Shown in pieces: positions 1 to 4,338 of a stretch of 6,364 nt of DNA. The position numbers and the translations under genes were made by a program. The DNA is taken from the NCBI GenBank assembly GCA_013696915.1, contig JACCXR010000414.1, positions 1 to 6,364 of the forward strand, given 5' to 3'. The notes beneath the pieces are model-generated. The model saw only the letters and a program-made list of their open reading frames with translations. It made no database searches and was not told where the DNA came from. This DNA comes from Euzebyaceae bacterium (GTDB lineage Bacteria; Actinomycetota; Nitriliruptoria; Euzebyales; Egibacteraceae). Position 1 is the first letter of the stretch. Each line of letters opens with the position of its first letter.

Positions 1-179
1 GCCCTGGCCGTCGACGGGTCGTCGGCGGCCATGACCCAGACGTTGCCGTCCTTGATGAACACGATCGAGCCCGCCTGCGCCCGCGCGGGGGCGGCGACCG
101 CCACCAGGCCTGCGAGCATGACGGCGACCAGCGTCGCCGCCGTTCCGGCCCGGTGACGGGCCGCGAGAAATCCCTGCAC
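1..179 (-). CDS. Secreted protein, N-terminal fragment (possible PD40/TolB-like beta-propeller), cut by window edge
   Basis: The first 59 codons of a minus-strand gene running off the left edge. It starts with GTG at 179-177, preceded 5 bases away by a very good Shine-Dalgarno (GGGAGGAC, 190-183), the strongest in the window. The protein begins MQGFLAARHRAG, followed by a hydrophobic stretch (about residues 14-30, rich in A/V/L/M) and an APARAQA signal-peptidase-like site near residues 30-36, so it is probably exported by Sec. The mature part opens GSIVFIKDGNVWVMAADDP, which resembles the first blade of PD40/TolB-type propellers (typically 'I-F-DG-N-I-W-V-M-ADG'). The secretion signal and start are seen directly. 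The propeller assignment rests on about 20 residues and could be wrong; any extracellular protein with a similar strand is possible. Codons are strongly GC at position 3, as in the rest of the window. Confidence 0.8.
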   Translation of the reverse strand, partial: MQGFLAARHRAGTAATLVAVMLAGLVAVAAPARAQAGSIVFIKDGNVWVMAADDPSTAR

Positions 180-182
180 AGC

Positions 183-190
183 GTCCTCCC
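183..190 (-). promoter_or_regulatory. Strong Shine-Dalgarno of the secreted-protein gene
   Basis: Minus strand GGGAGGAC with five bases between the GGAGG core and the GTG at 179. It fixes the start of that gene and contrasts with most other genes here, which lack such a site. Confidence 0.75.
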
Positions 191-201
191 GCGTGCGTGT
201 G

Positions 202-220
202 CGGGGCCCGGCGGGCCCCG
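202..220. repeat. 19-base GC palindrome in the leader of the secreted-protein gene
   Basis: CGGGGCCCGGCGGGCCCCG: two perfectly complementary 9-base arms around one central base, ending 12 bases upstream of the Shine-Dalgarno. It could be an operator, or an RNA hairpin in the 5' leader if transcription begins upstream of it. No dedicated factor is recognised. Confidence 0.6.
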
Positions 221-252
221 GTGGTCACTCCAGGTGGGACTGTCGCCCCCGG

Positions 253-271
253 CGCTGCACAATCGCTGCAC
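253..271. repeat. Direct repeat CGCTGCAC-AAT-CGCTGCAC (11-base period)
   Basis: Two identical octamers, 253-260 and 264-271, separated by AAT, so their repeat distance is 11 bases (about one helical turn). They lie about 75-90 bases upstream of the secreted-protein start. Such spacing is common for dimeric response-regulator sites, but the match could be chance. Confidence 0.4.
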
Positions 272-353
272 GCCGGCCGCACCCGCCCCGCGGCTCGCCT
301 TCAAGAGGCGCGCACCCCGACGCCGCCACCGGTCTCACGCCGACCGTGCCGCT

Positions 354-390
354 CAGTGGTCCCCGGCTGCGGTCGACATCGGACCACCTG
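354..390. repeat. Bulged inverted repeat next to the long palindrome
   Basis: CAGTGGTCC (354-362) can pair with GGACCACCTG (381-390) with one bulged base, leaving an 18-base loop. It ends only three bases before the long palindrome, so the two could form tandem hairpins in one transcript. The stem is short and its significance uncertain. Confidence 0.35.
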
Positions 391-393
391 CCC

Positions 394-441
394 CCTTCCG
401 GGGTGGAATCTTCGGATATCCGAAGAATCCACCCCGGAGGG
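394..441. repeat. 48-base near-perfect palindrome in intergenic DNA
   Basis: The core 397-438 consists of two 21-base arms meeting at GATATC with a single A/A mismatch (408 against 427). Two more G/C pairs extend it to 394-441 across a T/G position (396/439) that would wobble-pair in RNA. In RNA it would fold as a stem of more than 20 pairs closed by an AUAU tetraloop. There is no T-run on either side, so it is not a classical intrinsic terminator. It could be an operator for a dimeric factor, a transcript end structure for the 69-aa gene (about 145 bases downstream of its stop), a structured RNA, or a repetitive extragenic palindrome; no second copy is in this window. Confidence 0.85.
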
Positions 442-541
442 CAAGAACCCGGCCCGTCCGTGCCGGAGGCCGCCCATCGGCGCGCATTCCGTGCGGGCGC
501 GGGCTGCGGCGAACTCGACACGCCGAGCGGTGGATCGAGCG

Positions 542-569
542 GGTGGCGGCCATCGGCCGGCCGCCCACC
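542..569 (-). terminator. Possible terminator hairpin after the 69-aa gene
   Basis: GGTGGCGGCC (542-551) pairs with GGCCGCC-c-ACC (559-569) with one bulged base and a 7-base loop, 18 bases beyond the minus-strand stop codon at 587. There is no following U-run on the minus strand. Actinobacterial terminators often lack one, but GC-rich hairpins are also common by chance here. Confidence 0.35.
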
Positions 570-586
570 AGCTGGCGCGCGTTCTT

Positions 587-796
587 CTACAGCAGGTCCC
601 CCGCCGGCGGGGTGTGCTGGCCGCCGACACGCAGGCCCATGTCGAGCAGCTGGGTGGACAGGTCGGCCAGCCACATGGCGGCGTCGTGGGCGTCGGCCCT
701 GCCGGCCTCGCCCGCCATCCGGAGCAGCTCGTCGCCCAGCGCCTGCAGCCGCTCGGCGGCCTGTCCGCGGTAGTAGGCGTCGAGGTTGATGTCCAT
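587..796 (-). CDS. Small hypothetical protein, 69 aa, divergent from rsbW
   Basis: I do not recognise this protein. It reads MDINLDAYYRGQAAERL at the start and ends in a Gly/Pro-rich tail (GGQHTPPAGDLL). Residues about 8-30 and 34-56 look like two amphipathic alpha-helices (L/A/M spaced among E/D/R/Q) joined by a short GRADA turn; there is no signal peptide, membrane segment or cysteine. Coding evidence is strong: nearly every codon ends in G or C, and composition is normal for a soluble protein, unlike the Arg/Pro-rich shadow frames around it. ATG at 796 is chosen because upstream in-frame sequence is Arg/Ala/Gly-rich and a promoter-like pair (TTGCGG, 17 bases, CAGGCT) ends 6 bases before it; there is no Shine-Dalgarno. 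It is transcribed away from rsbW-sigF across a shared 150-base region, so a link to that stress operon is possible but unproven. Confidence 0.75.
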   Translation of the reverse strand: MDINLDAYYRGQAAERLQALGDELLRMAGEAGRADAHDAAMWLADLSTQLLDMGLRVGGQHTPPAGDLL

Positions 797-802
797 CGCG
801 GC

Positions 803-831
803 AGCCTGAGCCACCGGTGCGCCGACCGCAA
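803..831 (-). promoter_or_regulatory. Candidate promoter of the 69-aa gene (leaderless)
   Basis: On the minus strand TTGCGG (831-826), a 17-base spacer and CAGGCT (808-803) lie 6 bases before the ATG at 796. This is a reasonable -35/-10 pair for a housekeeping actinobacterial sigma factor and would place the transcript start at or next to the start codon. Confidence 0.4.
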
Positions 832-879
832 GCGCCTTCGCCGGCCGTCCGCCCCGGCCCGCCGGCCGATGGCGGCCGC

Positions 880-888
880 GGGTAGGCT
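880..888 (+). promoter_or_regulatory. Candidate -10 region of the rsbW-sigF operon
   Basis: GGGTAGGCT contains TAGGCT (883-888), a common actinobacterial -10 hexamer, and also GGGTAG, like the -10 of SigF/SigB-type promoters. No GTTT-like or TTGAC-like -35 is seen at the right distance, so the responsible sigma factor cannot be decided. A start near 895 would give a leader of about 50 bases. Confidence 0.35.
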
Positions 889-946
889 TGCGACGCGCCG
901 CGTGGCTCACCGCGGAAGCTCAGGGAACGGACGACGGGATCCGCAC

Positions 947-1336
947 GTGAACGATCAGACCGTGACCATCAAGGTCCCGCCGATCGCCGCGCACCTCGCG
1001 GTGCTGCGGACCGCGGTGGGCGGCATCGCCGCCCGTGACCGGTTCACCCTCGACCAGGTGGACGACCTGCGGATGGCCGTCGAGGAGGCCGCGACGCAAC
1101 TGCTGCGCCACTCGGGCGGATCACCGATCGTCATGGACGTCACCCCGACGGACAGCGGCCTCGAGGTGCGCCTGTCCGCCGACGTGCCCGGCGACGTCCG
1201 CATCATCGACGAGTCCTCGTTCTCGTGGATGATCCTGCGGGCCCTCGCGGACGACCTCAGCGTCGAGTCGCTTCAGACGCGGACGACGGTGGTGCTCGGC
1301 AAGAAGCGGCTGGCCATGGCGCGGGACGCGGAATGA
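947..1336 (+). CDS. rsbW: Anti-sigma factor of the RsbW/UsfX type, 129 aa
   Basis: Anti-sigma factor predicted to bind and hold the SigF-type sigma factor encoded immediately downstream. It has the layout of a GHKL/HATPase_c_2 protein: LAVLRTAVGGI (18-27), an N-box-like helix DDLRMAVEEAATQLL (39-53), a beta sheet (60-80) and SFSWMILRALADDL (91-104). Several of these match what I recall of M. tuberculosis UsfX/RsbW (LRTLVGAI, DLRLAVDEV, FSWHVLTALADDV). The Mg-binding Asn of a canonical N-box is Gln51, and no DxGxG ATP-lid motif is visible, so kinase activity is doubtful. GTG 947 is chosen because the domain begins right after it and GGGA sits upstream at about 936-939; an in-frame GTG at 902 is an alternative. 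Its stop overlaps the sigF start as ATGA, implying translational coupling and balanced amounts. No anti-anti-sigma gene (RsbV type) is in the window. Confidence 0.88.
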   Translation: MNDQTVTIKVPPIAAHLAVLRTAVGGIAARDRFTLDQVDDLRMAVEEAATQLLRHSGGSPIVMDVTPTDSGLEVRLSADVPGDVRIIDESSFSWMILRALADDLSVESLQTRTTVVLGKKRLAMARDAE

Positions 1337-2091
1337 CGGCGCAGTACACCCGCGAGGACACCAAAAGCCTCTTCGCCAGACTCCAGGCGACCGGTGACCA
1401 GTCCTACCGCGAGGCGCTCGCCCGTCTTCACCTGCCGCTCGTCGAGTATCTGGCGAAGCGGTTCAAGGACCGCGGCGAGCCGCTCGACGACCTCATCCAG
1501 GTCGGGTCGGTCGGGCTGCTCAAGGCGATCGACCGCTTCGACCTCGACCGCGGCGTCGAGTTTTCGACCTACGCGACGCCCACGATCGTGGGCGAGCTGA
1601 AGCGGTACTTCCGGGACAAGGGATGGGCGATCCGGGTGCCCCGCCGCCTGCAGGAGCTGTCGCTGCGGCTCAACAAGATCATCGCGCAGCTCACCCAGGA
1701 CCTCGGGCGCTCCCCCACCATCGAGGAGATCGCCAAGATGGCCGGCGTCACCCAGGACGAGGTCCTCGAGGCGCTCGAGTCCGGTCAGGCCTACTCCACC
1801 ACCTCACTCGACGCCCCGGCCGGCGACGACGAGGACGCCCCGATGCGCATGGACCGCATCGGGGAGGAGGACCTGCGCCTGGACAACCTCGAGTACTTCG
1901 CCTCCCTCGCGCCGCTGATCGAGCAGCTGCCGGAGCGCGAGAAGATGATCCTGGGCCTGCGCTTCTTCCGGGGGAAGACGCAGTCCCAGATCGCCGAGGA
2001 GGTCGGCATCAGCCAGATGCACGTCTCCCGCCTCCTCGCCCGCATCCTCGACTTCCTACGGCAGGGCATGGAGGGCACCGCCGAGTACTGA
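1333..2091 (+). CDS. sigF: RNA polymerase sigma factor, SigB/SigF/SigG subfamily, 252 aa
   Basis: Alternative sigma-70 factor that redirects RNA polymerase to stress or developmental promoters. Region 2 covers about residues 28-100: the DDLIQVGSVGLLKAIDRFD core-binding segment (52-70), then EFSTYATPTIVGELKRYFRDKGW (76-98) for -10 recognition and melting. Region 3 is about 101-175, with RVPRRLQEL (101-109) and a helical SPTIEEIAKMAGVTQDEVLEAL segment (128-148). An acidic linker follows (about 160-185), then region 4 (about 187-246), with LPEREKMILGLRFF (199-212) and the -35 helix-turn-helix TQSQIAEEVGISQMHVSRLL (216-235). Length and motif order are typical of SigF. ATG 1333 overlaps the rsbW stop. 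Activity is expected to be set by RsbW binding rather than only by transcription. Whether this is SigF or a paralogue (such as SigB) cannot be settled from the sequence alone. Confidence 0.93.
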   Translation: MTAQYTREDTKSLFARLQATGDQSYREALARLHLPLVEYLAKRFKDRGEPLDDLIQVGSVGLLKAIDRFDLDRGVEFSTYATPTIVGELKRYFRDKGWAIRVPRRLQELSLRLNKIIAQLTQDLGRSPTIEEIAKMAGVTQDEVLEALESGQAYSTTSLDAPAGDDEDAPMRMDRIGEEDLRLDNLEYFASLAPLIEQLPEREKMILGLRFFRGKTQSQIAEEVGISQMHVSRLLARILDFLRQGMEGTAEY

Positions 2092-2142
2092 CCCCTCGGC
2101 AGTGCGTCGTGGTTCGGCGTTCTGCCGCGAAGCCTTGGGGTC
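2090..2142 (+). terminator. Possible two-tier stem-loop at the end of sigF
   Basis: GACCCC (2090-2095, overlapping the stop codon) is complementary to GGGGTC (2137-2142), and inside it CGGCAG (2097-2102) is complementary to CTGCCG (2122-2127). There is no U-run. It may terminate the rsbW-sigF transcript before the lipid-kinase promoter, but such pairings can arise by chance at this GC content. Confidence 0.35.
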
Positions 2143-2160
2143 GGCGGGGCCATCGTCGGG

Positions 2161-2166
2161 TAGCGT
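2161..2166 (+). promoter_or_regulatory. Candidate -10 of the lipid-kinase gene (leaderless)
   Basis: TAGCGT lies 6 bases (CCCGGC) before the GTG start at 2173. No Shine-Dalgarno is present, so the transcript probably begins at or beside the GTG. No convincing -35 is seen at 16-18 bases. The same arrangement, with an identical CCCGGCGTG, occurs before pdtaS. Confidence 0.45.
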
Positions 2167-2172
2167 CCCGGC

Positions 2173-3078
2173 GTGCGCGCCCTTCTCGTCCACAACCCCC
2201 ATGCCACGGCCACGAGGCCCGCCGTCACCGACGTCATCGCGCACGCGCTGTCTTCCGAGCTGAAGCTCGACGTCGAGGCGACGCAGCGACACGGTCACGC
2301 GATCTCCCTGGCCGCCGACGCCGTGGGCGCCGGGTACGAGGTCGTCATTGCGCACGGCGGAGACGGCACGCTCAACGAGGTGGTGCAGGGCATCGCCGGG
2401 ACCGACGTGAAGCTCGCGGTGATCCCGGGGGGGTCCACGAACGTCTGGGCGCGGACGCTGGGGATGCCGAACGACGCCGTCGCGGCCACGTCGCTGATCC
2501 TGCGCAAGCTCGGCGAGCGGGAGGACCGCCGGGTCAACCTGGGCGTCGCCAACGGGCGCTACTTCGCCTTCTGCGCCGGCCTCGGCTACGACGCCGAGGT
2601 CGTGCGCATGGTGGAGCGGCGCATCCGCATGAAGCGGACCGTGCGGCAGGCCTCGTTCCTGTGGTGCGGGTTCCTCGCCTACCTCGCCGGACGCGGACAG
2701 GACGCACTGCTGTCGCTGACCGTGGACGGTGAGCCGACGCACGCGGGGCTCCGGGCGGTCGTGTGCTGCAACTCCAGCCCGTACACCTACCTGGGCCCGC
2801 TGCCGGCACTGGTGTGCCCGGACGCCGACCTCGACCGGGCGCTGGACGTGACGGGACTGACCAGGGTCGGCCTGCTCTCACTCGCCAGGCTCGCGCGCGC
2901 CGCGCTGACCTCGGGGAACGTCGACCGGCTCGGGCACGTCCGCACGTGGCGAGACCGCGACCGCTACGAGGTCGTCGCCACCGCCCCTGTGCCGCTGCAC
3001 GTCGACGGCGAGTTCGTCGGCGAAACCGACCGGCTGACCCTCGGGACCGCCCGCAGCGCCCTCACCGTCGTCGCCTGA
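2173..3078 (+). CDS. Diacylglycerol kinase-family lipid kinase (YegS/BmrU type), 301 aa
   Basis: Cytosolic/membrane-associated lipid kinase that transfers phosphate from ATP to a lipid hydroxyl, classically diacylglycerol to phosphatidic acid. The DAGK catalytic domain fills about residues 1-130: HNPHA (7-11), the nucleotide loop GGDGT (62-66) followed by NEV (68-70), and PGGSTNVWARTLGMP (85-99), a variant of the usual 'GTxNDxAR' loop. The C-terminal beta-sandwich contains AGLGYDAEVV (135-144) and LHVDGE (275-280). There is no signal peptide. The substrate could also be another lipid (ceramide, sphingoid base, phosphatidylinositol-like), since this family is diverse. GTG 2173 gives the family-typical N-terminus MRALLVHNP with no leader. 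The 3' end overlaps the convergent phosphodiesterase gene by 17 bases. As I recall, M. tuberculosis also has a DAGK-domain protein (Rv3218) next to whiB1, which suggests an old association. Confidence 0.88.
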   Translation: MRALLVHNPHATATRPAVTDVIAHALSSELKLDVEATQRHGHAISLAADAVGAGYEVVIAHGGDGTLNEVVQGIAGTDVKLAVIPGGSTNVWARTLGMPNDAVAATSLILRKLGEREDRRVNLGVANGRYFAFCAGLGYDAEVVRMVERRIRMKRTVRQASFLWCGFLAYLAGRGQDALLSLTVDGEPTHAGLRAVVCCNSSPYTYLGPLPALVCPDADLDRALDVTGLTRVGLLSLARLARAALTSGNVDRLGHVRTWRDRDRYEVVATAPVPLHVDGEFVGETDRLTLGTARSALTVVA

Positions 3079-3793
3079 GCGCCTGGACGAGTTCCGCCGG
3101 GTCGTTCGTGCAGAGGGCGTCGACCCCGACGGCCGCGAGTTCCACCGCCCGGACCGGGTCGTCCACGGGCCAGACCATGACCGCCATGCCCGCCGCCCGC
3201 ACCGTCGCGACCGTCCGGGCATCGAGGGCGGGTGCATCGACGTGCGGGCAGACCACGGTCGCGCCGAACTCGCGACCGATCTCCGCGGCGGCGTCCAGCC
3301 GCAGGCCGGGGCCGTGCACCAAGCCGACGGGCACGCCCGGCATGCCGGCCGCCAGCGCGGCGACCGTCAGCGGGTTGAACGAGCTCGTCAACCGGGGGCG
3401 ACCGCCCGCCGCCGCCCGGAGGACATCGGCGACGCGCGCGGCGAGACGGTGTTCATCGTCGTGGTCCGGCTCACCCGGGAAGTTCTTCACCTCGACGTCG
3501 ACGCCGAGCCCGGGAGGGAGCCGGTCGAGGACGGCCGCAAGCGTCCAGACCCCGCGCGCCCGCAACCGCCCGGCGTCCTGCTCGACCACGGGGGTGCCGT
3601 CGGCGGTGCAGGCGTCGTGGTGCACCACCACCGTCCCGTCGCGGCTCCTCCGGGCGTCGAGCTCCACCCACCCGGCGCCGGCCACGGCCGCCGCCGCGAA
3701 GGCCGCGGGAGTGTTCTCCGCCGCCACCAGCGGCGCGCCGCGGTGCCCGACGACCGCAGGACCGCCCTCGTCGCCTTTCGCGAACGGCAGCAT
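3062..3793 (-). CDS. Glycerophosphodiester phosphodiesterase family protein, 243 aa
   Basis: Expected to hydrolyse glycerophosphodiesters (deacylated phospholipids) to glycerol 3-phosphate and an alcohol, in a TIM-barrel fold. Visible motifs: VVGHRGAPLVAAENT (14-28, catalytic His17 and metal ligand Glu26), WVELDARRSRDGTVVVHHD (42-60, Glu45, Asp47 and second His59), VDVEVK (98-103, Glu101), LTSSFNP (135-141) and VWPVDDP...GVDALCTNDP (208-232). Length is typical of the short bacterial GDPDs. No signal peptide is visible, so it is probably cytosolic. ATG 3793 is preferred over an in-frame TTG at 3817, because TAGAAT lies 8 bases before it and the extra eight residues match no domain. It is convergent with the lipid kinase (17-base overlap) and divergent from whiB1, sharing a region with CRP-type sites. 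The specific substrate cannot be told from sequence. Confidence 0.9.
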   Translation of the reverse strand: MLPFAKGDEGGPAVVGHRGAPLVAAENTPAAFAAAAVAGAGWVELDARRSRDGTVVVHHDACTADGTPVVEQDAGRLRARGVWTLAAVLDRLPPGLGVDVEVKNFPGEPDHDDEHRLAARVADVLRAAAGGRPRLTSSFNPLTVAALAAGMPGVPVGLVHGPGLRLDAAAEIGREFGATVVCPHVDAPALDARTVATVRAAGMAVMVWPVDDPVRAVELAAVGVDALCTNDPAELVQALRRRR

Positions 3794-3801
3794 GGCGGGC
3801 G

Positions 3802-3807
3802 ATTCTA
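3802..3807 (-). promoter_or_regulatory. Candidate -10 of the GDPD gene (leaderless)
   Basis: Minus strand TAGAAT, close to the TATAAT consensus, ends 8 bases before the ATG at 3793. No Shine-Dalgarno is present. A weak -35-like TTTCAC lies 16 bases upstream, inside the near-perfect CRP-type site, so CRP binding there would affect this promoter directly. Confidence 0.45.
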
Positions 3808-3822
3808 TGCAGGACAATCCCC

Positions 3823-3838
3823 TGTGAAATCTCGCACA
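3823..3838. promoter_or_regulatory. Near-perfect CRP-type site (TGTGA-N6-GCACA)
   Basis: TGTGAAATCTCGCACA differs from the TGTGA-N6-TCACA consensus at one arm position. It is centred about 37 bases upstream of the GDPD start codon and about 78 bases from the perfect site nearer whiB1. It could control either gene or both. Confidence 0.55.
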
Positions 3839-3845
3839 TACCCCC

Positions 3846-3874
3846 TAGACGCCCCGGGGAGGCTTCGCTACTGT
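3846..3874 (+). promoter_or_regulatory. Candidate promoter of whiB1
   Basis: TAGACG (3846-3851), a 17-base spacer and TACTGT (3869-3874) form a plausible -35/-10 pair, predicting a start near 3881 and a leader of about 160 bases. The perfect CRP-type site would then lie just downstream of the start (repressive), with the other centred near -50. An alternative start near 3930-3935, from TAGGCC at 3923, is weaker. Confidence 0.35.
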
Positions 3875-3899
3875 GGCAACGATCGCAGAGCGCCGAGTC

Positions 3900-3917
3900 T
3901 TGTGACGCCGTTCACAA
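3900..3917. promoter_or_regulatory. Perfect CRP-type operator upstream of whiB1
   Basis: TTGTGACGCCGTTCACAA contains the exact TGTGA-N6-TCACA consensus (3901-3916), with one further complementary base on each side. The mycobacterial cAMP receptor protein (Rv3676) uses this consensus and is known to regulate M. tuberculosis whiB1 through paired sites. A CRP/FNR-family regulator here is inferred; its gene is not in the window. It lies about 130 bases before the whiB1 ATG. Confidence 0.75.
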
Positions 3918-3975
3918 ACCCGTAGGCCCGGCGCAGTGCACGGCAACGGTGCCATGCCCGAGACCCGACCCCGCA

Positions 3976-4006
3976 CCCGGCCGGGCGCACCCGTTCCCAG
4001 GAACGG
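3976..4006 (+). promoter_or_regulatory. Two palindromes in the whiB1 leader
   Basis: CCCGGCCGGG (3976-3985) is a perfect 10-base palindrome. CCGTTCCCAGGAACGG (3991-4006) has perfect 7-base arms around CA and would fold in RNA as a 6-pair hairpin with a CCAG loop. The second ends 37 bases before the ATG. Either could be a protein-binding site or leader RNA structure. Confidence 0.4.
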
Positions 4007-4043
4007 CTCGCGCTCAGCCGCGACGAGAAAGCGAGCACCCACG

Positions 4044-4295
4044 ATGGATTGGCGCAACAAGGCCGCCTGCCTCGACGAGGACCCCGAACTCTTCTTCCCG
4101 ATCGGGACCACCGGCCCGGCACTGGACCAGGTGGAGCGGGCCAAGGCGGTGTGCCGCCGTTGCGAGGTGACCGACCAGTGCCTCGAGTGGGCGTTGGAGA
4201 CCAATCAGGATGCGGGCGTCTGGGGCGGGATGAACGAGGACGAGCGCCGCACCCTCCGCCGCAGCCGCCAGCGGCGCCGCCGCATCGCGAGCTGA
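4044..4295 (+). CDS. whiB1: WhiB1-type iron-sulfur transcriptional regulator, 83 aa
   Basis: Small Fe-S protein that acts in transcription and senses nitric oxide/redox through a [4Fe-4S] cluster. The four cluster cysteines are C9, C37, C40 and C46 (C-X27-C-X2-C-X5-C), as in M. tuberculosis WhiB1. The start MDWRNKAACLDEDPELFFP is almost that of the mycobacterial protein. GVWGG (58-62) is the family turn, and the Arg-rich tail (69-80) is the probable DNA-binding part. WhiB1 is known to bind the primary sigma factor region 4. ATG 4044 gives the family length; only a weak GAGAAAG precedes it, and an in-frame ATG at 3954 would add 30 Arg/Pro-rich residues not in the family. Upstream lie CRP-type sites, suggesting cAMP control. 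It converges on pdtaS, 38 bases away, as I recall for Rv3219/Rv3220c. Confidence 0.95.
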   Translation: MDWRNKAACLDEDPELFFPIGTTGPALDQVERAKAVCRRCEVTDQCLEWALETNQDAGVWGGMNEDERRTLRRSRQRRRRIAS

Positions 4296-4322
4296 GGCCG
4301 GCCGCCCTGCGGGACGGAGCCG

Positions 4323-4338
4323 CCTGACCGGGGTCAGG
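4323..4338. terminator. Possible bidirectional terminator between whiB1 and pdtaS
   Basis: CCTGACC-GG-GGTCAGG is a perfect inverted repeat lying 27 bases after the whiB1 stop and overlapping the pdtaS stop codon. As RNA it can form a 6-pair stem on either strand. There is no U-run. Its position between convergent genes suits a shared transcript end. Confidence 0.45.

Larger units (their letters stand above)
180..586. other. Intergenic region without a convincing gene, rich in inverted repeats
   Basis: About 400 bases between the minus-strand secreted-protein gene and the minus-strand 69-aa gene. Open frames run through it on both strands, as expected at this GC content, but none has a start with ribosome binding site, a recognisable domain or sensible composition (they are Arg/Pro/Ala/Gly-rich). 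It holds the 19-base palindrome (202-220), an 11-base-period direct repeat (253-271), a bulged inverted repeat (354-362 with 381-390), the long palindrome (394-441) and a GC hairpin (542-569). It may contain promoters for the secreted gene, a terminator for the 69-aa gene, or a structured RNA; nothing in it lets me choose. Confidence 0.6.

Noticed and set aside
394..441. Long palindrome as an intrinsic terminator of the 69-aa gene
   Set aside because: It is about 145 bases beyond the stop, lacks a U-run on both strands, and another hairpin (542-569) is much closer; listed as unexplained instead.
197..946. Open frame continuous with rsbW, which would add about 250 residues to its N-terminus
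   Set aside because: The added part is Arg/Pro/His-rich, runs antisense over the 69-aa gene and through the palindromes, and matches no domain; rsbW-type domains begin right after 947.
2158..2163. GGGTAG before the lipid kinase as a SigF-type -10
   Set aside because: No GTTT-like -35 lies 15-17 bases upstream; TAGCGT in leaderless position explains it better. The same absence weakens SigF autoregulation at 880-885.
1623..2732. Plus-strand open frame of 369 codons spanning the end of sigF and most of the lipid kinase
   Set aside because: Arg/Gly/Pro-rich translation in the wrong frame of two well-supported genes.
3794..3817. TTG start at 3817 for the GDPD gene
   Set aside because: It adds eight residues outside the domain and lies within the likely promoter; ATG 3793 follows a good TAGAAT.
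3954..4043. Upstream in-frame ATG adding 30 residues to WhiB1
   Set aside because: The extension is Arg/Pro-rich and lies over leader palindromes; WhiB1 orthologues begin at MDWR.
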